From positions 1-30,575 of the forward strand of contig DATKNV010000151.1 in the NCBI GenBank assembly GCA_035541215.1: 30,575 nucleotides of DNA, written 5' to 3'. Below are positions 7,365 through 14,582 of the stretch, in pieces (within the stretch, counting starts at the first letter, position 1; every line of letters starts with the position of its first letter). The notes below the pieces were generated by a model, which saw only the letters and a list, made by a program, of their open reading frames with translations, searched no databases and was not told the origin of the DNA. Position numbers and translations under genes: made by a program. This stretch comes from DASZHJ01 sp035541215. GTDB taxonomy: Bacteria; Pseudomonadota; Alphaproteobacteria; ATCC43930; CGMCC-115725.

Positions 7365-8042
7365 ATGATCCTTCTCTCCAATCTGCCCAAGCTCCGCCAA
7401 GCGGCTCAGGCGTCATCGAAGGTGCTTGACGTGGGGGGCTGGTATCAACCGTTCAACCTGGCGACCCACGTGCTCGATCTGCGGCCATACGAGACGCGCA
7501 GGACTCATGAGGCCCTGGAACCCGTGGACCCCGAGCGCTTCTGCGCCGACACGTGGGCCGTGCATGATGCTTGTGCCGCGCCCTGGCCCTATCCGGACAA
7601 ACTTTTCGATTTCGTCATTTGCTCGCACTTGCTGGAAGATGTCCGCGATCCGCTTATCGTCTGCAAAGAGCTAATTCGGGTGGCGAAATCCGGTTACATC
7701 GAAACGCCGAGTCGCTTGCGCGAGATCTACTCGAAGGAGCGATTCTTCGCGCTCAGGTCTTTCCTAGGCAACATCCCGGAAGTCGGGTTTTACCATCATC
7801 GCTGGTTCGTCGAGGCGGAAGGAGCGCATCTGCGCTTCACCGCCAAGACGACGGCGCTTCTCGAGGACCGCCGACGCTATCTCACGCGGCGGCAACTGGG
7901 TCGGAAGCTCACGGAAGGAGAAAGCGGGCTCGGGCTATTTTGGGAGGGAGAGTTCACCTATGAGGAGGCAATCGTTAGCGTGAGGGAGGACTACACCCGC
8001 TTCGGCATGAAGGCACTGCAGGCTCTTGCAAACTCCAAATGA
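7365..8042 (+). CDS. Class I SAM-dependent methyltransferase-like protein
   Basis: Predicted 225-residue methyltransferase. The ATG at 7365 has GAGG seven bases upstream. Motif I is V-L-D-V-G-G at 20-25, a slightly degenerate form of the glycine-rich loop, followed by V-L-D-L-R at 36-40 where the acidic ribose-binding residue is expected. The post-motif F-D-F-V-I-C-S-H-L-L-E-D-V-R-D-P (82-95) matches the H-x-L-E-H-x-x-D-P pattern of the methyltransferase-11 group. The next strand (S-G-Y-I-E-T-P-S) is also conserved in that group. Its stop overlaps the ATG of the glycosyltransferase (ATGA), so the two are probably made together. An O- or N-methylation of a glycan is plausible. The acceptor is not known. 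Confidence 0.8.
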   Translation: MILLSNLPKLRQAAQASSKVLDVGGWYQPFNLATHVLDLRPYETRRTHEALEPVDPERFCADTWAVHDACAAPWPYPDKLFDFVICSHLLEDVRDPLIVCKELIRVAKSGYIETPSRLREIYSKERFFALRSFLGNIPEVGFYHHRWFVEAEGAHLRFTAKTTALLEDRRRYLTRRQLGRKLTEGESGLGLFWEGEFTYEEAIVSVREDYTRFGMKALQALANSK

Positions 8043-9028
8043 CCTCTTCGCTTCCCGACGTCAGCTATGTAATCACCCAATTCAACAAGGCTTCTTTCGT
8101 CCCATTGCTGGTCGAGGCATTTGCCGAGGAGGGCGGCGATTTTTCCCGCCAATTTATTTTCGTTGATGATGGATCGACGGATAATTCCGTCGAGATCCTG
8201 CGGCGCCTGGAAAGCCGGTTGCCCGGGCCGCTCCACCTGATCGCGCAGGAAAACGCGGGGGCATCGGCCGCGACGAATGTGGGCGTTGCCGCTGCACGTG
8301 CGCCCTTGATCCGCCTCGTGGACGGAGACGACCTGGTGACGCTCGGCTCGACGGCCCGGCTGAGGGAAGCCATGAGGAATGAGGGGGTCGAGTTCGCCTA
8401 CGGCGATCTCGATAGGTACGATCTCGAGAGACCGTTCCCTCAATCGCTGCCCTCCCTCGGAAACGTCGAGTTCCTTCGGGGTGAGGCCGGCTTGAGCCGC
8501 TTCATCCGCAACTGTCCTTCCAACTCGAGCACAATCTTGATATCGAAAGCCCTCTATACGAGGGCAGGCGGCTGCAACGAGCAGCTGATGTCTCCGGACC
8601 AGATGCTGTTCCTGCGCCTTTTCGCTGCGGCCGATGGCGTTCATCTGCGCGGGCCCGTGGCGCGCATTCCCAACTCCGCGCCGGGACGATTGTCGAGCCA
8701 AGAGCGCCGCAGCCGCTACGAGGGCACGCTCGCGCTAATGACCCTGCTGGACGAGAACCCGGACTTGCCGCGCGCTCTGGTCGACCAGACCTATCGGCGC
8801 GCGATGTCTCGTGCCTATAACTACGCAAGGCTATTCGGCGCCAGAGGCGATCTGCGGCGCCGTGTCTTCTGGCGCTATCTCATGAGCAAATTCCAGGTAC
8901 CGGCCGATCCCTCCGAGGCGATGCGCGAGACCCTGGCCATATACACGGAAGATGGCAGTGTCGAGCGGCCGGAGACCTGGAAGCCGGGAGCGCTGCGACG
9001 CGGCGCCGCCCGCTCGCGCATCGGATAA
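8039..9028 (+). CDS. Glycosyltransferase family 2 (GT-A fold)
   Basis: Cytoplasmic sugar transferase of 329 residues using a nucleotide-diphospho-sugar donor. The N-terminal Rossmann-like half shows V-S-Y-V-I-T-Q-F-N (8-16), D-D-G-S-T-D at 43-48, E-N-A-G-A-S near 71, and the metal-binding acidic motif D-G-D-D at 95-98. The C-terminal half (about 200-329) is arginine-rich and helical without an obvious membrane segment. The start is an ATG overlapping the methyltransferase stop. The downstream amidotransferase gene begins 5 nt after its stop, which makes a tight three-gene unit. Donor and acceptor cannot be predicted. Codons here are visibly more AT-tolerant than in the flanking housekeeping genes. 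Confidence 0.9.
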   Translation: MTSSLPDVSYVITQFNKASFVPLLVEAFAEEGGDFSRQFIFVDDGSTDNSVEILRRLESRLPGPLHLIAQENAGASAATNVGVAAARAPLIRLVDGDDLVTLGSTARLREAMRNEGVEFAYGDLDRYDLERPFPQSLPSLGNVEFLRGEAGLSRFIRNCPSNSSTILISKALYTRAGGCNEQLMSPDQMLFLRLFAAADGVHLRGPVARIPNSAPGRLSSQERRSRYEGTLALMTLLDENPDLPRALVDQTYRRAMSRAYNYARLFGARGDLRRRVFWRYLMSKFQVPADPSEAMRETLAIYTEDGSVERPETWKPGALRRGAARSRIG

Positions 9029-9033
9029 GGTCG

Positions 9034-10935
9034 ATGTGCGGAATTGCAGGCTTTCTTGCCTCTCCTGATGCGTGGCCCGGCAAAGATCGCGCGCAAGACA
9101 TCGTCGTTGCGATGCGCGATGCCTTGGCCCATCGCGGTCCCGACGACCGAGGCGCGTGGCTCGACGAGGAAGCCGGTATAGCCTTCGGCTTCCGCCGCCT
9201 CTCGATCATCGATCTCTCGGAGCACGGGCACCAGCCCATGATGTCGGCCTGCGGCCGGTACGCGATGGTCTACAACGGCGAGATCTATAATTTCCGGGAC
9301 CTGCGCCGAAAGGCCGAGGCCTGGGGCCACTCGCCATGGCGAGGACATTCGGACAGCGAGGTCATCCTCGCGCTCATTTCCAAATGGGGCGTTGCCGAAG
9401 CGGTGAAAGCGCTCAGCGGCATGTTCGCCATCGCCGTCTGGGATCGCGAGGAGCAGAGCCTATGGCTGGTCCGCGACCGTTTCGGAGAGAAGCCGCTCTA
9501 TTACGGAAGGCAACGTGACCACTTCGTCTTCGGCTCCGAGCTGAAGGCTCTGAGAGCGCATCCCGGGTTTGAGGGCCGGCTGAGCGCGCAAGCCATAAGC
9601 GAGTTCCTGCGCCACGGATTCATCGCGGACCCGCTGACCATTCACGAGAATCTGTGGAAGCTGCCGCCGGGACACATCCTTTACCTCAAACCGCGGAGCG
9701 AGCCGCGGGTCTGGCCCTACTGGGATGCGGTATCGGCATTGACGGAGTGCCGCGCCAATCCCTTCGAGGGCAGCGCTGAGGAAGCGGCAGAGGAGCTCGA
9801 TCGGAGAATTCGTGCCGTCACCGCTGAGCGGATGATCTCCGACGTGCCGCTGGGCGCCTTCCTTTCGGGCGGCATCGATTCCTCGACGGTCGTGGCGGCC
9901 ATGATGGCTTCCGGCAATCGTCCCGTGAAAACCTACACGGTAGGGTTTCCCGGCACCCGCTTCGACGAGGCGCCGCATGCCGAAGCGATCGCCAAGCACC
10001 TCGGAAGCGACCACACGACCTTTACGCTGAGCGAAGCCGATCTGAGATCGGTGGTTCCGGATTTGGGCCGGATATACGACGAGCCCTTTGCCGATCCCTC
10101 GCAGATCCCGACCGCTCTTCTCTGCCGGGAGACGCGCAAGCACGTCACGGTCGCCTTGTCCGGCGACGGCGGCGACGAAATGTTCGGGGGGTATCCGCGC
10201 TATCGCGACATCCCCGCGCGCTGGGCATCGCTGCAGGGCTACCCCTCCGCCATGCGCCGAGGCCTCTTCCTGCTGTTGAGGGCGCTGCGAGGCCGCGACG
10301 GCCGCCCGCAGCGGCGCCTGCGCAAGATGCTCGCGGAGCTGGGCGCCCCCGGTGCAGAGGCTCTCTATCGCGACCGCATGTCGCGATGGCGACCCGATGA
10401 GGGGCTGACGGTTCCGGTCGGGGGCGTCGACACCGAATGGGATCGGCTCATCCCCGAGCCGAGCGCCGGCCTTTCGCCCGCGCGCCACTTCATGCTGCGC
10501 GACATTCTCACTTATCTACCTGCCGATTTGCTCGTGAAGGTCGACCGCGCCAGCATGGCCTTCGGGCTCGAAGTGCGTGCCCCTCTGCTCGATCACGAAC
10601 TGGCAGGGTTCATATGGAGCCTGCCGGATACGCTTACGGTGGAAGGGGAAGGGAAAGCGCTCTTGCGCAAGGTCCTCGCCCGCCACGTGCCGCCGGCTTT
10701 GTTCGAGCGGCCCAAGCAAGGCTTCGAGCCGCCTCTGGCGGACTGGCTGCGCCACGACCTCCGTAGGTGGGCGGAGGATCTGATCGGGCGGCACGGCGAG
10801 CACTACAACTCCGCCCTCGCTCGCCGCCGCTGGCAGGAGCACGTCTCCGGCCGTCGGAATTGGACTTATGCTCTGTGGACCGTGCTGATGCTGGAATCCT
10901 GGCTCGGCCACCAAGCCCCTGGGTTCCGGCATTAG
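9034..10935 (+). CDS. asnB: Asparagine synthase (glutamine-hydrolysing) family amidotransferase
   Basis: Two-domain enzyme of 633 residues. It takes ammonia from glutamine and transfers it to an ATP-activated carboxylate (aspartate in true AsnB). Residues 1 to about 215 are the class II glutaminase: after removal of Met1 the nucleophile is Cys2 (M-C-G-I-A-G), with R-G-P-D-D and Y-N-G-E-I-Y visible. The synthetase domain has the pyrophosphate loop S-G-G-I-D-S-S at 278-284 and the later S-G-D-G-G-D-E-M-F-G-G-Y element. In surface-polysaccharide clusters such proteins often amidate uronic acids or other glycan carboxylates. The tight linkage to a glycosyltransferase and methyltransferase suggests that here, but ordinary asparagine synthesis is not excluded. 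Confidence 0.93.
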   Translation: MCGIAGFLASPDAWPGKDRAQDIVVAMRDALAHRGPDDRGAWLDEEAGIAFGFRRLSIIDLSEHGHQPMMSACGRYAMVYNGEIYNFRDLRRKAEAWGHSPWRGHSDSEVILALISKWGVAEAVKALSGMFAIAVWDREEQSLWLVRDRFGEKPLYYGRQRDHFVFGSELKALRAHPGFEGRLSAQAISEFLRHGFIADPLTIHENLWKLPPGHILYLKPRSEPRVWPYWDAVSALTECRANPFEGSAEEAAEELDRRIRAVTAERMISDVPLGAFLSGGIDSSTVVAAMMASGNRPVKTYTVGFPGTRFDEAPHAEAIAKHLGSDHTTFTLSEADLRSVVPDLGRIYDEPFADPSQIPTALLCRETRKHVTVALSGDGGDEMFGGYPRYRDIPARWASLQGYPSAMRRGLFLLLRALRGRDGRPQRRLRKMLAELGAPGAEALYRDRMSRWRPDEGLTVPVGGVDTEWDRLIPEPSAGLSPARHFMLRDILTYLPADLLVKVDRASMAFGLEVRAPLLDHELAGFIWSLPDTLTVEGEGKALLRKVLARHVPPALFERPKQGFEPPLADWLRHDLRRWAEDLIGRHGEHYNSALARRRWQEHVSGRRNWTYALWTVLMLESWLGHQAPGFRH

Positions 10936-11040
10936 CAGTTGCCGGATATCGAGCCAATTTTGCGGCGCCGCCGCAAGTGGAAGGGCGCGATGTCTTGCGG
11001 CCTCTCCGCTATCTTGGCGGTGGCGGCGGGATCGCGCCGG

Positions 11041-11355
11041 TCAACGCGGCGTTTCCAGGTGAAGCGAAAGACCGCCATTTGCGACGCGCAGGGATTTGAT
11101 CGAGCGGCGTGGAATCGGAATGCGGCGCTGGCCGCAGTACAGGATTATCGCGGCGAGTATCTCGTTCTGCCGGAGGGTGACCACGGGACCCGAGGGTGAG
11201 GGCTCGAATGACAGTTTGATCTCACCCTCGTTGCTCACCAGCGGTGAGGTTATGGCGGCTCCCGGTGCGAGCCGTGCGCTTTTCACGCAATAGGCGGCGA
11301 CCGCCTCCAGCAATTCTCTGTCAGTGAATTTTATGACCCGGCTCTCGCTCGGCAT
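11041..11355 (-). CDS. Hypothetical small protein with two internal repeats
   Basis: Family not recognised. From the ATG at 11355, preceded by GGAG about nine bases upstream, it has 104 residues; the longer frame up to 11445 has no better start. No signal peptide or membrane segment is seen. The sequence contains two similar halves: residues 10-51 (E-L-L-E-A-V-A-A-Y-C, later I-K-L-S-F-E) and 61-101 (E-I-L-A-A-I-I-L-Y-C, later L-S-L-H-L-E). Each looks like a helix ending in Y-C followed by strands. It lies downstream of the AhpD-like gene on the same strand (86 nt apart) and may share its transcript. The cysteines C23 and C74 occupy equivalent places in the two repeats. The function is unknown. 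Confidence 0.65.
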   Translation of the reverse strand: MPSESRVIKFTDRELLEAVAAYCVKSARLAPGAAITSPLVSNEGEIKLSFEPSPSGPVVTLRQNEILAAIILYCGQRRIPIPRRSIKSLRVANGGLSLHLETPR

Positions 11356-11441
11356 CGACACATTCTCCGAATCTCGGAGCCAGCGAAACTGATCTCGGGA
11401 TAACCTGCTATCGCGGATCCGAGAGCGCAAGGGCACCGCGC

Positions 11442-11798
11442 TCAACTGCCCTTTGCGGCCGAGAACTGCGTGAAGGCGTCGAGCGCGTGGCTGGCGTACA
11501 TCGCCGAAGGCCCCGCTCCCATGTAGATCGCCATACCGAGCGTCTCCAGAACCTCCTCGCGTGAGGCGCCCCGATCGACCGCCGCCTTGACATGGAAAGC
11601 TATGCAGTCGTCGCAGCGCGCTGCGACCGAGATAGCGAGCGCGATCAGTTCCTTGGTCTTGGCGTCGAGCGCTTTCGGGGCAAGCGCAGCCTGAGCGATT
11701 GCGCCAAACGCCTTCATCACCTCGGGCGCACTCGCCCGCAAATTGCGCAGGCCGGCCGAAAGCTCTTTCGTTACCTCGGGCCAGTTATCCTGAATCAT
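11442..11798 (-). CDS. Carboxymuconolactone decarboxylase / AhpD-like protein
   Basis: Small cytoplasmic protein of 118 residues of the CMD/AhpD fold, usually oligomeric and peroxide-reducing through a redox-active cysteine pair. The catalytic signature is intact: R-C-D-D-C-I-A-F-H with C62, C65 and H69, and an upstream glutamate E50 suited to the proton relay. The C-terminal half has the conserved E-V-L-E-T-L-G-M-A-I-Y-M-G-A-G-P segment. The start at 11798 has AGGAG six bases upstream. Length and motif fit the single-domain AhpD-like group rather than gamma-carboxymuconolactone decarboxylase proper, which lacks the CxxC pair. A role in peroxide defence is likely; the electron donor is not visible nearby. 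Confidence 0.9.
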   Translation of the reverse strand: MIQDNWPEVTKELSAGLRNLRASAPEVMKAFGAIAQAALAPKALDAKTKELIALAISVAARCDDCIAFHVKAAVDRGASREEVLETLGMAIYMGAGPSAMYASHALDAFTQFSAAKGS

Positions 11799-11965
11799 GG
11801 CGGCTCCTGATATCGTCGAGGGAGAGGCGGCGCGATCAACCGCGCGATTGGCCTCTTGTGTGGAGGTTCAGAGGCGATCGAAAGAGACGCAATGATCTGG
11901 ATCAGCGCGGCCGCTCTCCGCAGCGCTGAGTCCGGCGCGGCTCGACATCTCCCCGGCGGGTTGCC

Positions 11966-12008
11966 AAAAAAGAAGAGGGGCCAGGCGGCACGCGCCCGGC
12001 CCCTTCTC
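11966..12008 (-). terminator. Rho-independent terminator after tRNA-Asn
   Basis: On the minus strand a GC-rich hairpin (arms GGCCCCT near 11999-12005 and AGGGGCC near 11976-11982, extended by flanking and inner pairs) is followed by six U (A-tract at 11966-11971). It starts 7 nt after the tRNA-Asn 3' end, so it closes that transcript. Confidence 0.82.
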
Positions 12009-12014
12009 CGAAAC

Positions 12015-12089
12015 TGGCTCCCCGGGCCGGATTCGAACCAGCGACCCAGCGGTTAACAGCCGCTTGCTCTACCACTGAGCTACCGGGGA
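12015..12089 (-). tRNA. tRNA-Asn (anticodon GUU)
   Basis: 75 nt including an encoded CCA. The 7-bp acceptor stem pairs TCCCCGG with CCGGGGA, with G as the discriminator base. The D arm GCTC-AGTGGTA-GAGC, the anticodon arm AGCGG-CTGTTAA-CCGCT with GTT at the centre, and the T arm GCTGG-TTCGAAT-CCGGC (one G-G mismatch apart, otherwise paired) all fold. Elongator tRNA for asparagine codons AAC/AAU. It may be co-transcribed with the tRNA-Cys gene 126 nt upstream or have its own promoter (a TATAAG lies on the minus strand near 12169-12164). Confidence 0.96.
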
Positions 12090-12215
12090 TCGGAGGCCGC
12101 CGCGTATTGCGGCCGGCAATCCCGGCTCCCATGGCTTCTCGCTCATGGGGCGATGGGAGCGGCCTTATATCAGAGCGCTCCCCCGGGCGCCACTGTCCCG
12201 ACTCAGGAAATCGAG

Positions 12216-12289
12216 TGGAGGCCGGAAGCGGAATCGAACCGCTGTACGGGGATTTGCAGTCCCCTGCATAGCCACTCTGCCATCCGGCC
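12216..12289 (-). tRNA. tRNA-Cys (anticodon GCA)
   Basis: 74 nt including an encoded CCA. The acceptor stem pairs GGCCGGA with TCCGGCC and the discriminator is U, as expected for cysteine tRNA. The anticodon arm GGGGA-CTGCAAA-TCCCC carries GCA, and the T arm is GCGG-TTCGATT-CCGC. It reads UGC/UGU codons. A good sigma70-type promoter lies immediately upstream on the minus strand. Confidence 0.96.
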
Positions 12290-12305
12290 GGGATCGAGGC
12301 GGTCC

Positions 12306-12334
12306 TATATGCCGCCCCGCCCTGGGTGGGTCAA
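12306..12334 (-). promoter_or_regulatory. Promoter of tRNA-Cys
   Basis: On the minus strand TTGACC (12334-12329) and CATATA (12311-12306) are separated by 17 bp. Both are close to the sigma70 consensus, and the -10 box ends 17 nt before the tRNA 5' end, so transcription would start about 10 nt upstream of the tRNA. Confidence 0.7.
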
Positions 12335-12364
12335 GGAAGGAGCGGGACTTTCCCGAGGGCGCCA

Positions 12365-12393
12365 TTGAGTTCCGCGGGAACGAGCGATATAAA
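12365..12393 (+). promoter_or_regulatory. Promoter of the PIMT-like / tolC unit
   Basis: TTGAGT at 12365-12370 and TATAAA at 12388-12393 are separated by exactly 17 bp, a near-consensus sigma70 promoter. It ends 40 nt before the ATG at 12434. It stands back-to-back with the tRNA-Cys promoter. Confidence 0.65.
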
Positions 12394-12433
12394 ACGGCCC
12401 GTCTCCCGTCTCCCACACCGAGCGCGAAGCGAC

Positions 12434-13090
12434 ATGATCGATTACGGTGCCGCGCGGCTCAACATGGTCGAAGGCCAGCTCCGCACCAACGAGGTGACGG
12501 ACCCCGCGCTGCTCGAGGCGTTCCTCGCCGTGCCCCGCGAGCGTTTCGTGCCGGAGGCGCTCCGCGGCGCTGCCTATGTCGACGACGACCTTCCCCTCGG
12601 CGGCGGACGCTATCTGATGGAGCCGCTGGTGCTGGCGCGGCTCATTCTGCTGGCCGAGGCCGGAGCCGGGGACCGCGTCCTCCTGGTCGGGGCCGATACC
12701 GGCTATGCGGCGGCGATCCTGGCGCGGCTTGCGGGCTCCGTGGTGGCGCTCGAGAGCGATCCCGCGCTCGCGAAGACCGCGCGGGGACTGCTCGCAGAGC
12801 TGGGCGCGCGCAACGTCAGCGTGATCGAGGGGCCGCTCGAGCGCGGTCATCCCGGCGGCGCGCCCTATCACGCGATCGTTTTCGGCGGCGCCATCGCGGC
12901 GGTGCCGCGGGCGATCCAGGATCAGCTTGGGGAGGGCGGCCGGATCGCCGCCGTGCTGAAATCGGGGGCGAGGGTGGGACAGGCGACGAAGATGACGCGC
13001 ATCGGACATGAGCTCTCGCGCCGAGCCATGTTCGACGCGGCGACGCCGATGCTGCCGAGTTTCGTGCCGGAGCCGAGCTTCGTCTTCTAG
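12434..13090 (+). CDS. Protein-L-isoaspartate O-methyltransferase-like protein, active-site serine apparently lost
   Basis: 218-residue class I methyltransferase of the PIMT (Pcm) group, which in its active form repairs isoaspartate in aged proteins. The ATG at 12434 is chosen because the homologous N-terminal helix begins M-I-D-Y, whereas the longer frame runs over the promoter. The SAM loop is V-L-L-V-G-A-D-T-G-Y (82-91), followed by V-V-A-L-E-S-D. Classical PIMT has G-x-x-I-S-x-P with a catalytic serine before the SAM loop; here the equivalent is G-R-Y-L-M-E-P (58-64), with methionine in that place. Alphaproteobacteria commonly carry a PIMT-like gene beside tolC, so this may be a neofunctionalised or non-catalytic paralogue. 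The tolC gene starts 25 nt downstream. Confidence 0.82.
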   Translation: MIDYGAARLNMVEGQLRTNEVTDPALLEAFLAVPRERFVPEALRGAAYVDDDLPLGGGRYLMEPLVLARLILLAEAGAGDRVLLVGADTGYAAAILARLAGSVVALESDPALAKTARGLLAELGARNVSVIEGPLERGHPGGAPYHAIVFGGAIAAVPRAIQDQLGEGGRIAAVLKSGARVGQATKMTRIGHELSRRAMFDAATPMLPSFVPEPSFVF

Positions 13091-13115
13091 CGTCCGTTAC
13101 TGAAGGACATTTTGG

Positions 13116-14498
13116 ATGCGCAGCACTTTGGGGGCGCTCCGCGCCTTGTTTTCGCTTGGAGCGATGCTGGGGCTCGCGGCGACGACGCGGGCGGAGACCC
13201 TGACCGAGGCCTGGGTCAGGGCCTATATCGACAATCCCGCTCTGGCGGCGCAGCGGGCGCGGCTCCGCGCCACCGACGAGGGCGTGCCCCAAGCGCTCGC
13301 GGGCTGGCGTCCGATGGTGCAGTCTGCGGGCTCCGTCGGAAGGGCGCAGGAGAGCACGAAGCCGTCGGTCTTCGGGTCGGGGGCCGACAACGTCGCATTC
13401 ACGCCGCGCATCCTCGATCTCAATCTGACGCAGCCCGTCTATACCAGCGGCCGCACCGGGGCTCAGGTGCAGGAAGCCGAGCATACCGTCCTCGCGCAGC
13501 GCGCGCAGAGCATGGCGGTCGAGGAGCAGACGCTCTGCAACGTCGCGCAGGCCTTCCTTGACGTGGTCCGCGACCAGGCCGTGCTCGACCTCAACGTCAA
13601 CAACGTCCAGGTGCTGCAGCGGCAGCTGGAGGCGGTCAACGACCAGTTCCGCGTGGGGCAGGTGACGCGCACGGACGTGGCGCAGGCGGAATCGCGGCTG
13701 GCATTGGCGACCGCGGACCGCCAGCAAGCCGAGGGAAATCTGGAATCGAGCCGCGCCAGCTATGTGCGCGCGGTCGGGCACGCGCCGGACAAGCTCGCGG
13801 CGCCGAAGGAGCGTCCGCCTCTGCCGGCCACGCTGCCGGAGGCGACGAGCCTCGCCTCCGGGAGCAATCCCAACGTCCTCTTCGCGGACTTCGCGGCGCG
13901 CGCGGGCGAGGACAACGTGAGGGCGACGCGCGGTCTGCTCGAGCCGCAGATAAGCATCGTCGGCGACGTCAACCGGCAGACCGACACCGTCACGCTCGGC
14001 CGCACGGTGACGGAGACGTCCATCATCGCCCGCATGACCGTGCCGCTCTATGAGGCGGGCTCGGTCTACTCCCAGACGCGGGCGGCGAAGCAGACGGTGA
14101 TCCAGCTCCGCGACCAGCTCCTGGACGCCCGCAACAGCGCAGTCCAGCTCGCGACCCGGGACTGGGAGCAGGTCCAGTCGCTCCGCCAGCGCGTTGTGTC
14201 GCTGAATTCGACGATCCGCGCCGCCGAGATCGCGCTCGAGGGCGTGCAGCAGGAGGCGCAGGTCGGCGCACGGACCGTGCTCGACGTGCTCAATGCGGAG
14301 CAGGAACTCCTCACCGACCGGGTCAACCTCGTGGTCGCGCAGCACGACCTCGCTCTCGCGGAGTTCGACCTCGCGCTGCAGGTGGGCCGCCTGACTGCCG
14401 CCGAATTGAAGCTCCCCGTGAGGCACTACGATCCCGAGCAGCACTACAAGAAAGTGCGAACTAAATGGATCGGCTTCGGCCCAAAGGAGCAGAAGTAG
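13116..14498 (+). CDS. tolC: TolC-family outer-membrane efflux/secretion channel
   Basis: Outer-membrane component of type I secretion or tripartite efflux systems. 460 residues, normal for TolC proteins. A signal peptide (about 1-26, A-T-T-R-A before E-T-L-T-E-A) precedes two long helical repeats of the outer-membrane-efflux-protein type. The start of the mature chain (L-T-E-A-W-V-R-A-Y-I-D-N-P-A-L-A-A-Q-R) and the V-Y-T-S-G-R and V-P-L-Y-E-A-G-S-V segments are the usual conserved positions of the two halves. The second repeat includes the V-G-A-R-T-V-L-D-V-L-N-A-E-Q-E-L element. The ATG at 13116 has AAGGA nine bases upstream. No inner-membrane or periplasmic partner gene is nearby, so it probably serves several systems. 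Confidence 0.93.
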   Translation: MRSTLGALRALFSLGAMLGLAATTRAETLTEAWVRAYIDNPALAAQRARLRATDEGVPQALAGWRPMVQSAGSVGRAQESTKPSVFGSGADNVAFTPRILDLNLTQPVYTSGRTGAQVQEAEHTVLAQRAQSMAVEEQTLCNVAQAFLDVVRDQAVLDLNVNNVQVLQRQLEAVNDQFRVGQVTRTDVAQAESRLALATADRQQAEGNLESSRASYVRAVGHAPDKLAAPKERPPLPATLPEATSLASGSNPNVLFADFAARAGEDNVRATRGLLEPQISIVGDVNRQTDTVTLGRTVTETSIIARMTVPLYEAGSVYSQTRAAKQTVIQLRDQLLDARNSAVQLATRDWEQVQSLRQRVVSLNSTIRAAEIALEGVQQEAQVGARTVLDVLNAEQELLTDRVNLVVAQHDLALAEFDLALQVGRLTAAELKLPVRHYDPEQHYKKVRTKWIGFGPKEQK

Positions 14499-14521
14499 TC
14501 TCGGGCCGATACGTGGCGCCG

Positions 14522-14559
14522 CTAGCGTTTTGGCTGCGTTTCGCCTAGTCTCTAGCGTT
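14522..14559 (+). repeat. CTAGCGTT direct repeat upstream of popZ
   Basis: Two identical octamers CTAGCGTT at 14522-14529 and 14552-14559 are exactly 30 bp apart (about three helical turns), in the 84-nt gap before popZ. This could be a regulator-binding pair or chance. No convincing -10/-35 was found beside it. Confidence 0.35.
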
Positions 14560-14582
14560 GGTAAACGCCACTTCCGGTCGTC

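Noticed and set aside
10960..10976. TTGCGGC-GCC-GCCGCAA hairpin 25 nt after asnB
   Set aside because: Stem is good, but no U-tract follows on either strand; not called as a terminator.
11856..12056. 66-codon open frame on the plus strand
   Set aside because: Runs across the tRNA-Asn terminator and into the tRNA gene; the tail W-L-P-G-P-D-S-N-Q-R-P is the familiar mistranslation of a tRNA.
12125..12160. 8-bp inverted repeat GCTCCCAT...ATGGGAGC between the two tRNA genes
   Set aside because: Loop of 20 nt and no U-tract; could be chance in GC-rich DNA. It does not separate the two tRNA transcripts convincingly.
6583..12289. Genomic island inserted at the tRNA genes
   Set aside because: Gene content and codon use hint at acquisition, but no integrase, attachment-site repeat or partial tRNA copy was found.
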